A DNA stretch of 64,000 bases from Pseudoclavibacter soli DSM 23366 (GCF_000423505.1 NZ_AUIC01000004.1:310001-374000), one strand, 5' to 3'. Positions 8,198-16,679 are shown, counted from the first letter of the stretch. Notes: a model not told the origin generated them from the letters alone. Numbers and translations are program-made.

Positions 8198-8482
8198 CTA
8201 TTCTGCGCGCCCTTTCAGGCCATACAAGTGCACCAGCTCTTCGATGGCACGCTCGCGCTCGTCACCGCCTGCGGCGAGTTGATGTGGCACATGGGTGCGC
8301 AGATGGTTTTCAACGAGCAGACCATTGAGCGACGCAAGCGAGCGCTGCACCGCCAGCGACTGCGTGATGATGTCGACGCAGTACTCCTCTTGCTCGATCT
8401 GGCGCTCGATGCCGCGCAGCTGCCCCTCGAGGATGCGCACACGATGCAGTGCCCGCTTTTTAATGTCGTCGATCATGCTCAC
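8198..8482 (-). CDS. CsoR/RcnR-family metal- or thiol-sensing repressor
   Basis: A small all-helical DNA-binding repressor of 94 residues (GTG at 8482) or 92 (ATG at 8476). The family core ALHRVRILEGQLRGIERQIE is followed by C35 (EEYCVDII), H60 and H64 (ENHLRTHV). Copper sensors of the CsoR group usually have Cys-His-Cys; here the third ligand is His, as in Ni/Co-sensing RcnR, but RcnR's His3 is missing. The effector is therefore uncertain. No copper ATPase or chaperone gene is adjacent. A CsoR-type inverted repeat lies just upstream, implying autoregulation. Confidence 0.85.
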   Translation of the reverse strand: MSMIDDIKKRALHRVRILEGQLRGIERQIEQEEYCVDIITQSLAVQRSLASLNGLLVENHLRTHVPHQLAAGGDERERAIEELVHLYGLKGRAE

Positions 8483-8486
8483 ATGA

Positions 8487-8502
8487 TACCCCCGTGGGGT
8501 GT
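8487..8502. promoter_or_regulatory. Probable CsoR-type operator before csoR
   Basis: ACCCC (8488-8492) and GGGGT (8496-8500) form an inverted repeat flanked by T/A and G/T, close to the G-C-tract operators known for CsoR-family repressors. It starts 5 bases upstream of the GTG start. Confidence 0.6.
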
Positions 8503-8535
8503 GTACGCAGCAGAATCAGTAGACGCCTGATGTCT

Positions 8536-9405
8536 TCAGTGGCGAGGCATCACCGGCACACGCGGCAGATCGTAGTGCTGGGGCTTGGCTCGGAGATTGC
8601 GGATCTGTCGCAGCCCGTGCAGCGACGGATAGATCAGGTAGAGCACCGTTGACGGAATACGGTCGAGGCGACGGTTGAGGCTGTGTGCCCGGTAGGTGCG
8701 ACGGAACCGCTTGACGTAGTCGTTGTAATCGCTGAAGGCAGTGTCCATGCGTCGAGCTGAGATGCCGCAGATCATGTCAGGCGCGTACCCAACAAACAGG
8801 TCATGCTCGGCAAGATGAATCGACAAATCGATGTCTTCGTGCATGCGGTCGTTTTCGTCTTGGCAGACTTCGCCCGCAATCTCATGCCAAGCCTCAGCAC
8901 GCAAGGCCATATTGCTGCCAAACACGAAGCGATACTCTTTATTGGCTCGCATCAGCAGCTTGCGCAGCTTGTCGTCGATGCGCAGACCGAAGCGCCGAAA
9001 TGGCATGTCGTAATACATGACTGGCCCGGTCAACGCCATGATGTGCTGGTCACGGAAAGCAGTGGCCACGTGGCGAGTCCAGTCAGGCGTGAGCATAGAG
9101 TCGGCGTCGATGCGCCCAATCACATCACCAGTAGCTGCATTGAACCCGGCGTCGCGCGTGGGAATCAGGCCCTGCCGGGCATTCTGCTCGATCAGGCGCA
9201 GATGTGCGTCAGGGTGCTCAGCCTGAATTTGATGCACGATGGCAACGGTGTCATCGGTGCTCTTGTTGTTGACGACGATGATCTCGTGTAGTGCAACGCT
9301 CTGATTGAGCGCAGACTCAACGCAAGCTCGAATGCGCTCTGATTCGTTGTAGGCGGGAATGACAAGAGAGACGCTGGGGAGCACGCCGGTAACCGGTTCG
9401 GTCAC
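8536..9405 (-). CDS. Family 2 glycosyltransferase
   Basis: A 289-residue GT-A enzyme, probably acting at the inner membrane face on cell-wall or capsule glycans. Visible motifs are VSLVIPAYNESERI at the N-terminus, VNNKSTDDT, the metal-binding DxD in GRIDADS near residue 98, and the acceptor-site acidic motif HEDIDLS near 189. No transmembrane helices are obvious. The GTG start at 9405 overlaps the stop of a 7-codon upstream ORF. Sugar specificity cannot be inferred. Confidence 0.85.
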   Translation of the reverse strand: MTEPVTGVLPSVSLVIPAYNESERIRACVESALNQSVALHEIIVVNNKSTDDTVAIVHQIQAEHPDAHLRLIEQNARQGLIPTRDAGFNAATGDVIGRIDADSMLTPDWTRHVATAFRDQHIMALTGPVMYYDMPFRRFGLRIDDKLRKLLMRANKEYRFVFGSNMALRAEAWHEIAGEVCQDENDRMHEDIDLSIHLAEHDLFVGYAPDMICGISARRMDTAFSDYNDYVKRFRRTYRAHSLNRRLDRIPSTVLYLIYPSLHGLRQIRNLRAKPQHYDLPRVPVMPRH

Positions 9406-9425
9406 TGCAGGATCCTTTCGTTCAT
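9402..9425 (-). CDS. Seven-codon leaderless upstream ORF (MNERILQ)
   Basis: ATG at 9425, seven codons, then TGA at 9404-9402, which shares two bases with the GTG start of the glycosyltransferase. A TAGTGT -10 box (9433-9438) lies 7 bases before the ATG, placing the predicted transcript start on or next to it. The glycosyltransferase would then be reached by termination-reinitiation. AAGG inside the uORF may act as its ribosome site. Too short for coding statistics. Confidence 0.35.
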   Translation of the reverse strand: MNERILQ

Positions 9426-9443
9426 GACTCCCACACTAGCGCT

Positions 9444-9472
9444 CTGTGCACGGTGCACAAGTATGTGCACAG
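9444..9472. repeat. GTGCAC inverted repeats between glycosyltransferase and VIT genes
   Basis: CTGTGCAC (9444-9451) and GTGCACAG (9465-9472) are perfect inverted arms, with a third GTGCAC at 9453-9458 between them. The site lies in the 203-base divergent spacer, just upstream of the glycosyltransferase -10 box, so it may bind a regulator. Confidence 0.35.
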
Positions 9473-9596
9473 CGTGGCGACCTGCGTGAACGGCGTGCCG
9501 ATACTCGGCCAACGGGCTCGCGCGTCCTTGCAATACGCCGCTCCGCACTGGGCTTTTCGGCTATACGAAGAGATGCGAAGCCCCGCGGACACACAC

Positions 9597-9602
9597 TAGC
9601 GT
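9597..9602 (+). promoter_or_regulatory. -10 element of the VIT gene, leaderless
   Basis: TAGCGT ends 6 bases before the GTG at 9609, and no Shine-Dalgarno sequence is present, which supports a leaderless transcript beginning at the start codon. Confidence 0.45.
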
Positions 9603-9608
9603 GGTCGA

Positions 9609-10346
9609 GTGAGCGCTCCCCAAGACCCCGAAGACATCGCCCGAATCGACCCGCACGAGTACGATCACACGCACTCGAACGTCAGCGGCGGCTGGCTGCG
9701 CGCTTCGGTCTTCGGCGCAATGGATGGCCTGGTCTCGAACATCGGTCTGGTCACCGGTATCGGCGCAGCGGGCGCATCTTCTCGAGTCGTACTGCTCACC
9801 GGCGTGTCGGGCCTGCTGGCTGGCGCATTCTCGATGGCACTCGGCGAATTCACCTCTGTGCGCAGCCAGAACGAACAGCTCGACAAAGAGGTCGCCACGG
9901 AGCAGCAGGCACAACAGCGCAATCCCATCGGAGAGCAAGCCGAGCTGGCTCGCGAATTCGAGGCCATGGGCATGACCACAACCACGGCACGCACCGCGGC
10001 CGCCGAAATCCACAGCAACTCGACGCGCACCGTGCATATTCACCTCATGCAAGAGCTCGGCATCGACCCAGACGAACGCCCTTCACCGATCGCCGCGGCA
10101 CTGCTCTCGTTCCTCTTCTTCTCGATGGGCGCGATTGTGCCGATCATCCCGTATCTGCTGGGCGTGGGCTCTCTGCTCACCGGCTTGGCGGCCGGTTGCG
10201 TTGGGCTGCTGCTGGCAGGTGGCCTCGCCGCCAAGGTGTCGGGTCGCATCTGGTGGCGCGGCGCGCTGCGGCAGCTGCTGCTCGGGCTGATTGCGGTCGG
10301 CGTGACCTATATCGTCGGTGCAGCCATCGGGGTCGAAGCTTCTTGA
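9609..10346 (+). CDS. VIT1/CCC1-family Fe2+/Mn2+ transporter
   Basis: A 245-residue membrane protein. The N-terminal helices carry the VIT signature GAMDGLVSNIGLVTG (about 36-50) and AGAFSMALGEFTSVRSQNE (about 71-89). A cytosolic acidic helical region follows (residues 85-150), rich in Glu and His as in the metal-binding domain. Three hydrophobic helices close the protein. Relatives move Fe(II) or Mn(II) out of the cytosol. Its position beside an iron-boxed siderophore operon supports a role in iron balance. GTG start, apparently leaderless. Confidence 0.87.
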   Translation: MSAPQDPEDIARIDPHEYDHTHSNVSGGWLRASVFGAMDGLVSNIGLVTGIGAAGASSRVVLLTGVSGLLAGAFSMALGEFTSVRSQNEQLDKEVATEQQAQQRNPIGEQAELAREFEAMGMTTTTARTAAAEIHSNSTRTVHIHLMQELGIDPDERPSPIAAALLSFLFFSMGAIVPIIPYLLGVGSLLTGLAAGCVGLLLAGGLAAKVSGRIWWRGALRQLLLGLIAVGVTYIVGAAIGVEAS

Positions 10347-10371
10347 CGACACTCTGTATCCTCTTGCATTG

Positions 10372-10390
10372 ATTGGTGAGGCATACCAAA
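10372..10390. promoter_or_regulatory. DtxR/IdeR-like iron box before the siderophore operon
   Basis: The 19-base site ATTGGTGAGGCATACCAAA matches 13 of 19 positions of the classic TTAGGTTAGGCTAACCTAA iron box and keeps the central AGGC and the flanking GGT/ACC dyad. It lies 39 bases before the lipoprotein ATG, where an Fe(II)-bound DtxR-type repressor would block transcription. Confidence 0.6.
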
Positions 10391-10428
10391 CTAACGGTTG
10401 TCCTTTTTTCACCATCAGGAGTCTCTTT

Positions 10429-11487
10429 ATGACAACCACTCTGACCCGCCGACTGCGCCGCGGAGCACTCAGCCTCGCCGCGCTCACTGCCACCATCGCT
10501 CTTACCGCCTGCAGCAGCACCTCGTCGACGACCAACGCCTCAGGATCAGCCGAAGGCGTCACCGACACCTTCCCGATCACCATCGAGCATGCCTACGGCA
10601 GCACCACCATTGAGTCGGCTCCCACCCGCGTGGCCACCACCGGCTGGACCAACGAAGACGTCGTACTTGCCCTCGGCGTCGTGCCGGTCGGCATGCCCAA
10701 GATCGTTGACGGCGACACCGACGGTGACGGCCTGCAGCCGTGGGTCAAGGCCAAACTCGAAGAGCTGGGCGCCACCGGAGACAACGCGCCGGCTCTCTAC
10801 GACGAGACCGACGGCATCGACGCCGAGGCCATCGCCAACACCGAGCCTGAACTGATCATCGGCGCACAGTCTGGGCTCACCGAAGAGGATTACACCACGC
10901 TGAGCAAGATCGCCCCGACGGTGCCCTACACCAACCTGGCCTGGGGAGCCCAGTGGCGTGATCTGACCACCACGATCGCCAAGTCGCTCGGCCGCAGCGC
11001 GCAGGGCGAACAGCTGATCACAGACACCGAGGCACGTATTGCCGAGGCCTCTGCAGCCCATCCCGAACTCGCCGGCAAGTCAGCCGCATTCGTCTGGGTT
11101 GACCCGACCAATCTGTCGACGGTGAGCGTCTACACCTCCATCGACTCGCGCCCGGCCTATCTGCAAGATCTCGGTCTCAGCGAAGCGCAGTCGGTCGCTG
11201 ACCTCAGCGCCGGCACCGAGTCGTTTTACGTCGACCTCTCGTCAGAGCAGATCGACAAACTCGCCGATGTCGATGTGCTGGTGACCTATGGCGATGACGG
11301 CACCATTGCTGCACTGCAGGCAGACCCTCTGCTCTCGAAGCTGCCGGCCGTTGCCAATGGTGCCATTGCGGTGATTCCGATGGACAGCCTGCTCTACTCG
11401 GCTGCCTCACCCTCGGTACTCTCGATCGACGCCCAGGTCGACAACTACGCTCAGCTGCTCGGTGACGCCGCCGCAAAAGTGAAGTGA
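10429..11487 (+). CDS. Iron-siderophore ABC transporter substrate-binding lipoprotein
   Basis: A 352-residue exported lipoprotein. After a basic start (TRRLRRG) and a hydrophobic segment, the lipobox is LTAC. The mature protein has the FecB/FhuD type III binding-protein form: an initial HAYGSTTIESAPTRVATTGW strand, EPELIIG, YTNLAW and a long linking helix. It should capture a ferric siderophore; which one cannot be told. The ATG has an AGGAG site 8 bases upstream. First gene of a five-gene operon, coupled to the next by a GTGA overlap. Confidence 0.9.
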   Translation: MTTTLTRRLRRGALSLAALTATIALTACSSTSSTTNASGSAEGVTDTFPITIEHAYGSTTIESAPTRVATTGWTNEDVVLALGVVPVGMPKIVDGDTDGDGLQPWVKAKLEELGATGDNAPALYDETDGIDAEAIANTEPELIIGAQSGLTEEDYTTLSKIAPTVPYTNLAWGAQWRDLTTTIAKSLGRSAQGEQLITDTEARIAEASAAHPELAGKSAAFVWVDPTNLSTVSVYTSIDSRPAYLQDLGLSEAQSVADLSAGTESFYVDLSSEQIDKLADVDVLVTYGDDGTIAALQADPLLSKLPAVANGAIAVIPMDSLLYSAASPSVLSIDAQVDNYAQLLGDAAAKVK

Positions 11488-12494
11488 AGCCTTCGCTGAG
11501 AGCGCTGGCGCTCGTCGGCGCCATTGCTGCGCTGCTCGCCGTCTGCATACTCTCCGTGGCCGTCGGGTCACGAGAGGTGCCACTCGGCGATGTGGTGCAG
11601 GCGCTGCTCGACCCCGACCGGCATGACCTGGCCAGTGAGGCGGTGCGCCTGCGCGTACCGCGCACTGTGCTCGGCCTGCTGGTCGGGGCCGCGCTGGCAC
11701 TCTCCGGCGTGCTGATGCAGGGGCTGACCCGCAATCCACTGGCCGACCCGGGGCTGCTCGGCATCAGCTCCGGGGCAGCCTTCGCCATCGTGCTCGGCAT
11801 GGTGATTCTCACCATCGACTCACCGGCACAGTTCATCTGGTTCGCGCTCGTCGGCTCGGTCGCCACTGGTGTGATCGTGTGGCTGATCGGCACCCGAAAT
11901 GGTCGCATCGGCGATCCACTGCGCCTGGCTCTGGCCGGTGCGATCATCGCCTCCCTACTGTCTTCTGCCATTCAGGGGCTGCTGCTGCCTCGAGCGCAGA
12001 CGCTCTCACAGTTTCGCTATTGGATGGCCGGCGGCCTCGATGGCGCTCGCTTCGAGCAGATGCTACCGGTGCTGCCGTTCTTCGCCGTAGGCATGATCAT
12101 CGCACTGAGCAGCGGACGCACGTTGAACATGCTGGCGCTCGGCGACGATCTGGCTGCAGGTCTCGGGGGCAGCGTCAACCGCTCGCGCGCGATCGTGGCG
12201 ACCGGTGCGCTGGTGCTGGCTGCCGCATCCACCGCACTGGCCGGCCCGATTGGTTTCGTCGGCCTCGTGGTGCCACACGCGGTGCGAGCTGTGGTCGGGG
12301 TCAACCACAACCGGGTGCTCAGCTGGTCGCTGGTGGCAGGCCCCCTGCTGCTCGTCGGTTCTGATGTGCTCGGCCGCGTGATCACTCGCCCGGCCGACGT
12401 GCAGGTCGGCATCGTCACCGCAGTGATCGGCGCACCCGTGTTTATCGCCCTCGTGCTGCGCCAACGTCGCGCTGGAGGTCGTCATGACCACTGA
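11484..12494 (+). CDS. FecCD-family ferric siderophore permease (first subunit)
   Basis: 336 residues with about nine to ten hydrophobic helices. FecCD motifs are LRVPRTVLGLLVGAALALSG, MQGLTRNPLADPGLLGISSG, and the coupling segment ALGDDLAAGLGGSVNRSR, followed by GPIGFVGLVVPHAVR. It forms half of the membrane channel, pairing with the next gene. The GTG start at 11484 overlaps the stop of the lipoprotein gene, and its end overlaps the second permease by 11 bases. Confidence 0.92.
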   Translation: MKPSLRALALVGAIAALLAVCILSVAVGSREVPLGDVVQALLDPDRHDLASEAVRLRVPRTVLGLLVGAALALSGVLMQGLTRNPLADPGLLGISSGAAFAIVLGMVILTIDSPAQFIWFALVGSVATGVIVWLIGTRNGRIGDPLRLALAGAIIASLLSSAIQGLLLPRAQTLSQFRYWMAGGLDGARFEQMLPVLPFFAVGMIIALSSGRTLNMLALGDDLAAGLGGSVNRSRAIVATGALVLAAASTALAGPIGFVGLVVPHAVRAVVGVNHNRVLSWSLVAGPLLLVGSDVLGRVITRPADVQVGIVTAVIGAPVFIALVLRQRRAGGRHDH

Positions 12495-13521
12495 ACCACT
12501 GCATCTCGAAATCACTCACCGCGCGCTTGCACGGCGCCGCCGGGTGACCTGGACGATCATCGTGCTCGCGCTCGCTTTGGTGGCCCTCTATGTCGTGTCA
12601 TTGTGCGTGGGTGACCGAACCTACAGCATCGGTCAAGTGCTGCAGGTGATCGCCGGCCAGCAGGTGCCTGGGGCGAGCTTCACCGTCGGCGAGCTGCGTC
12701 TGCCGCGGGCGACTACTGCGGTGCTCACCGGGTTCGCCTTTGGCGTGGCCGGGGTGTGCTTTCAGACCCTGCTGCGCAACCAGCTGGCCAGCCCTGACAT
12801 CATCGGCATCACCGCCGGTGCCAACACGTCGGCTGTGGCAGGCATCATCGTCTTCGGTCTGAGCGGTCAGGTACTTTCGGCATTCTCGGTCGCGGGAGGC
12901 TTGATCACCGCCCTGCTCATCGCTGCGTTGGCCTGGGGTCGCGGCGGCGCCTCGGGCAGACTCATTCTGATCGGTATCGCCGTCAGCGCGATGTTCGACG
13001 CCGTCACCATGTGGCTGTTGGTCAACGCCAACCAGTGGGAGGTGCAGAACGCCTCGCGGTGGATGACCGGCAGTCTGAACAACGCCTCGTGGGAGACGCT
13101 TACTCCTCTGGCAATCGCTCTGCTGGTCACCGCGCCGACACTGGCCGTGCTCGCTTCGCGGCTGCAGACCCTGCGGTTGGGCGATGAGACTGCTGCCGCT
13201 CTCGGCATACATGTGATGCGCACTCGCATCAGCGTCATGGTGGTTGCGGTGCTGCTGCTCGCGCTGGCCACTGCTACCACCGGGCCGATCGCTTTCGTGT
13301 CGTTTCTGGCCGGCCCCATTGCCATGTGGATGCTCGGCCCCTCGCACTCACCGGTGTTCGCCTCGGGCTTGGTCGGTGCGGTGCTCGTGCTCGCGTCAGA
13401 CTTCATCGCAACGCATCTGCTGCCCCACACCTATCCCGTCGGAGTGGTGACCGGCGCACTCGGCGGCGTGCTGCTGATCGTGCTGCTGATCCGCTCGAAT
13501 CGCAAGGAGACTCACGAATGA
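12484..13521 (+). CDS. FecCD-family ferric siderophore permease (second subunit)
   Basis: 345 residues, the second BtuC-fold subunit. Motifs are LRLPRATTAVLTGFAFGVAG, LLRNQLASPDIIGITAG, the coupling helix RLGDETAAALGIHVMRTR and TGPIAFVSFLAGPIA. The starting ATG lies inside the end of the first permease gene, so the two are made in step. The gene ends with an ATGA overlap with the ATPase gene. Confidence 0.92.
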   Translation: MTTEPLHLEITHRALARRRRVTWTIIVLALALVALYVVSLCVGDRTYSIGQVLQVIAGQQVPGASFTVGELRLPRATTAVLTGFAFGVAGVCFQTLLRNQLASPDIIGITAGANTSAVAGIIVFGLSGQVLSAFSVAGGLITALLIAALAWGRGGASGRLILIGIAVSAMFDAVTMWLLVNANQWEVQNASRWMTGSLNNASWETLTPLAIALLVTAPTLAVLASRLQTLRLGDETAAALGIHVMRTRISVMVVAVLLLALATATTGPIAFVSFLAGPIAMWMLGPSHSPVFASGLVGAVLVLASDFIATHLLPHTYPVGVVTGALGGVLLIVLLIRSNRKETHE

Positions 13522-14321
13522 CCGGCTCTGATCACCAGCTCTCGGCTCAGCGGCTCGGGGTGAGCTATGGCGACCACCAAGTGATCTCCGAGCTCGACCT
13601 CGTAGTGCCTGATCATCAGGTGGGTGCGATCATCGGCCCCAACGGCTGCGGCAAGTCCACGCTACTGCGCACGCTGGCCCGCCTGGTTCGCCCGAGTGCC
13701 GGCCAGGTGGTACTCGACGGTCAGGCCATCCACCAGATGCCCACCAGAGAGGTCGCCCGCACATTGGGGCTGCTCCCCCAGTCTCCACTGGCACCCGAGG
13801 GCATCCTGGTCGAAGATCTGGTGAGCCGCGGGCGCGCACCACACCGTTCGGCGTTCACACCGTGGCGCACCGAAGATCATGCGGCCGTGGCCGAGGCTCT
13901 GGAGCTGACGCACACGGCAGAACTCGCCGAACGTGCCGTTGATCAGCTCTCGGGCGGTCAGCGGCAGCGCGTCTGGATTGCCATGGCTCTGGCACAGAAT
14001 ACCGATCTGCTGCTGCTGGACGAGCCGACGACGTATCTCGACCTGCATCACCAAATCGAGGTGCTCGACCTGCTGACCGACCTGAATCGCACGCGCGGCA
14101 CCACCATCGTGATGGTGCTGCACGACATCAACTTGGCCAGCCGCTACGCCGACTGGCTGGCTGCGATGAACGACGGCGCGCTGATCGCCCAGGGCACCCC
14201 CGGCGACGTGGTGAGCGAACAGCTCATGCACGACGTGTTCGACCTGCCTGCCCAAGTGATCAGCGACCCGGTGAGCGAGACCCCGCTGGTCGTGCCGATC
14301 GGCAGGCACCTGCGCCGCTGA
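13518..14321 (+). CDS. Ferric siderophore ABC transporter ATP-binding protein
   Basis: 267-residue cytoplasmic ATPase of the FepC/FhuC type. Walker A GPNGCGKST is near residues 40-48, the signature LSGGQRQRVWIAMALAQ near 142-158, Walker B LLLLDEPTTYLD follows, and the switch histidine is in VLHDINLASRYAD. The ATG at 13518 overlaps the permease stop and has AAGGAG upstream. It powers uptake by the preceding three subunits. Confidence 0.93.
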   Translation: MTGSDHQLSAQRLGVSYGDHQVISELDLVVPDHQVGAIIGPNGCGKSTLLRTLARLVRPSAGQVVLDGQAIHQMPTREVARTLGLLPQSPLAPEGILVEDLVSRGRAPHRSAFTPWRTEDHAAVAEALELTHTAELAERAVDQLSGGQRQRVWIAMALAQNTDLLLLDEPTTYLDLHHQIEVLDLLTDLNRTRGTTIVMVLHDINLASRYADWLAAMNDGALIAQGTPGDVVSEQLMHDVFDLPAQVISDPVSETPLVVPIGRHLRR

Positions 14322-14354
14322 CGCGCAGAGTCCACCCCAACAAATGAGGACATT

Positions 14355-15341
14355 ATGAGCACCCCCGACACCACTGCCCTGCCCGATGACTCTGCGATTG
14401 CGATCGGTATCGGCGGTTTTCGACCGTACCGCCTCACGGTGGCTCGCAACGAGCGTCTGACACCTCACTTCACCCGGCTCACCTTGACCGGCCCTGACTT
14501 GGTCGTGTTCGGCACCGATCGACTCGACCAGCGCATCAAGCTCGTTCTGCAGCTACCTGACGGCCGCTGGCACGATCTGGGGCTCGACGATCCCGAGGCC
14601 ATTCACACCGGCGCCTGGTACGAACGCTGGCGGGCCCTTGAGCCCGACCAGCAGCACCCGATTCGCACCTATACCGTGCGCAGCATCTACCCAGCGGCCA
14701 GAGAGCTCGTGGTCGATGTGGTCCTGCACGAGCCGGCCGGTCCGGCCGGACGTTTCGGCGCTGAAGCGCAGCCGGGTGACGAGATCATTGTGGTGGGCCC
14801 TGACGCCCGCTCAGAGCATTCCGCCATCGGCATAGACTTTCACCGTGGCACGGCTCGCGACCTACTGCTGGCTGGCGATGAGACCGCAGCCCCGGCGATC
14901 TGCGCCATCCTCGAACAGCTCGCCGAGATCGGCGGCCAATGGCGCATCCATGCCTTCGTCGAGGTGCCGACCAGCGCTGATGCCCTCACCGTTGACGCCC
15001 CAGCCGGCACCGCGCTGCACTGGCTCCCCCGCGGCGACCGCGCCCACGGCGAAGCGCTCATCGAGGCGGTGACCGCCTTCACTGCGGCCGACTCGGAGTT
15101 TGTGGCACTCGGTGCACTGCCAGCAGAGCGCGAGCCGCAGCAGCTTGAAGACGTCGACATCGACCACGACCTGTTGTGGGAGGCGCCTGAGCAGGTCGTC
15201 GGCGGAGCGTTCTACGCCTGGATCGCCGGCGAGTCGGGTGTGGTCAAGCAGTTGCGTAGACACCTCGTGCGCGACCACGGGGTCGATCGCGGTCGCGTCG
15301 CCTTCATGGGGTACTGGCGGCAGGGTCGCGCCGAGAACTGA
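14355..15341 (+). CDS. Siderophore-interacting protein (ferric-siderophore reductase, SIP/ViuB type)
   Basis: A 328-residue flavoprotein expected to reduce imported ferric siderophore and release Fe(II). The FAD-binding motif RTYTVR lies near residue 100 (after HPI), the NAD(P)H-binding segment LLAGDETAAPAICAILEQL near 175-193, and the C-terminal WIAGESGVVKQLRRHL and the MGYWRQGRAEN ending are typical of the family. A 33-base gap from the ATPase gene suggests the same operon. Its last 38 bases overlap the convergent gene. Confidence 0.9.
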   Translation: MSTPDTTALPDDSAIAIGIGGFRPYRLTVARNERLTPHFTRLTLTGPDLVVFGTDRLDQRIKLVLQLPDGRWHDLGLDDPEAIHTGAWYERWRALEPDQQHPIRTYTVRSIYPAARELVVDVVLHEPAGPAGRFGAEAQPGDEIIVVGPDARSEHSAIGIDFHRGTARDLLLAGDETAAPAICAILEQLAEIGGQWRIHAFVEVPTSADALTVDAPAGTALHWLPRGDRAHGEALIEAVTAFTAADSEFVALGALPAEREPQQLEDVDIDHDLLWEAPEQVVGGAFYAWIAGESGVVKQLRRHLVRDHGVDRGRVAFMGYWRQGRAEN

Positions 15342-16245
15342 GCCGCGCCACCTCGATCGTCTGCAGCAACCGGCGCCGCAGCACATCGGCTCGCGCGGCG
15401 AACTCGCGCTGCCGACTGGCAAACTCGTGACGCCCGGCCGCCGTCTCGATGGGCACCGCCGGCAGGCCGAAATCACTCACGTCATATGGCGACGCCTGCA
15501 TATCGAGGGTGCGAATCTCACGCGCAAGCTCGAAGGTGTCGAGCAGCAGTTCGCCGGGCACCAGCGGCCCGAGCTTGACCGCCCACTTGTACAGATCCAT
15601 GTTCGCGTGCAGACACCCCGACTGCTCGAGATCGACCTGCGTGGCACGCTCCGGCTGCAGAGTATTCAGCGGTCTGGCTTCTGGGGTGAAGAATCGAAAC
15701 GCGTCAAAATGCGAGCAGATGATGGTGCCCTGTTCAACGACTTCGTTGGTGCCGCGCTGGCCCAATCGCAGGGGCAGCTGGGTATGCCGCTGCTCACCTT
15801 CGTGCATGTCATAGACCATAGCCCATTCGTGCAGGCAGTTGCAGCCGATCCGCGCCGGCCGCTCAAGCGTGCGGCGAAGCAGCGTCTCGATGAATCCCAC
15901 CGCTGAGGCACGGGCGTCGAGAAACGCCGCAGCATCGACGCGCACATCGGTGGATGCCCGGTCTGGGCCTGCGGCCCAACCCGCGTACCAGCGCCAGGCG
16001 GCGCGGGGCTCGGCCGCGGCATCCTGAAGAATCACGCCCGCACCCGGATGCCAGCGTCGCAGCAGGCTCGGACGATACGAGTAATACGTGAACAGAAAGT
16101 CTTCGATCTCATCAGACTCGCCTGTGGCGCGGCGAGCGCGCCACCCTGCGGTCAGAGCATCGGCCCGTTGCTGATGAGCCGCCTCGCGCGCCTGCCACTG
16201 CTGTCGTGCGAGCACAATGGGCTGAGGTTGCTGGTCGAGGGGCAT
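15304..16245 (-). CDS. Conserved actinobacterial protein, often annotated as 3-methyladenine DNA glycosylase
   Basis: A 313-residue soluble protein. Conserved-looking blocks are DFLFTYYSYRPSLLRRWHPG (about 48-67), NCLHEWAMVYDM (about 136-147) and HANMDLYKWAVKLGPLVPGE (about 212-231). I recall this family from actinobacteria, where it is annotated as a 3-methyladenine DNA glycosylase, but I see no helix-hairpin-helix or other glycosylase motif, so the activity is unproven. The ATG at 16245 is chosen for a TACAGT -10 box 7 bases upstream and a GGAGG site. The 3' end overlaps the siderophore reductase gene. Confidence 0.6.
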   Translation of the reverse strand: MPLDQQPQPIVLARQQWQAREAAHQQRADALTAGWRARRATGESDEIEDFLFTYYSYRPSLLRRWHPGAGVILQDAAAEPRAAWRWYAGWAAGPDRASTDVRVDAAAFLDARASAVGFIETLLRRTLERPARIGCNCLHEWAMVYDMHEGEQRHTQLPLRLGQRGTNEVVEQGTIICSHFDAFRFFTPEARPLNTLQPERATQVDLEQSGCLHANMDLYKWAVKLGPLVPGELLLDTFELAREIRTLDMQASPYDVSDFGLPAVPIETAAGRHEFASRQREFAARADVLRRRLLQTIEVARLSSRRDPAASTP

Positions 16246-16679
16246 GCCCTCCACTGTAACGAGATCAGGCATGCGCACGCGACACGCACAGTTTGAGGTT
16301 TGCGCCCGAATGTCCTAAAGTGAGATGTCGGTTCGAGGCACAGCCTCGGATCGAAACCCTTGGGGTATGGTGTAATTGGCAACACAACGGTTTCTGGTAC
16401 CGTCATTCTTGGTTCGAGTCCAGGTACCCCAGCACTAGCAGGCGACTTCTCTTCATTTCGAAGACTCCTACTCATTCAAATCTCGTCGCTTCAGCAGATC
16501 TTGCCTGACCAACTGCCTTGAGCACACAGATGTCGTGAGGTGTCGTTCTCCGTCTCGCTGAACCGCATTTGGTGACACTTCGTGCACCTTCTCCATTCAC
16601 AAGGTGCCCGCAGGATGCCCCGATTAGACTTGCAGCATCGCGTCATGTCCTGATCGTGAAGGGTTGGGTCTGAGAGGAG
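16246..16679. other. 434-base stretch without protein gene; holds tRNA-Gln
   Basis: Apart from tRNA-Gln (16361-16432) and the TACAGT -10 box of the minus-strand neighbour at 16253-16258, I see only a GAGAGGAG ribosome site at 16672-16679 before the TPM pseudogene. No strong terminator follows the tRNA. Confidence 0.5.
16361..16432 (+). tRNA. tRNA-Gln (anticodon CTG)
   Basis: 72-nt cloverleaf: acceptor TGGGGTA pairs with TACCCCA plus discriminator G, the D-arm is GTGT/ACAC, the anticodon arm ACGGT-TTCTGGT-ACCGT has CTG, and the T-arm is CTTGG-TTCGAGT-CCAGG. No CCA is encoded. Confidence 0.95.

Noticed and set aside
9444-9472. GTGCAC repeats as a CRISPR-like array
   Set aside because: Only three 6-base copies with unequal short spacing.
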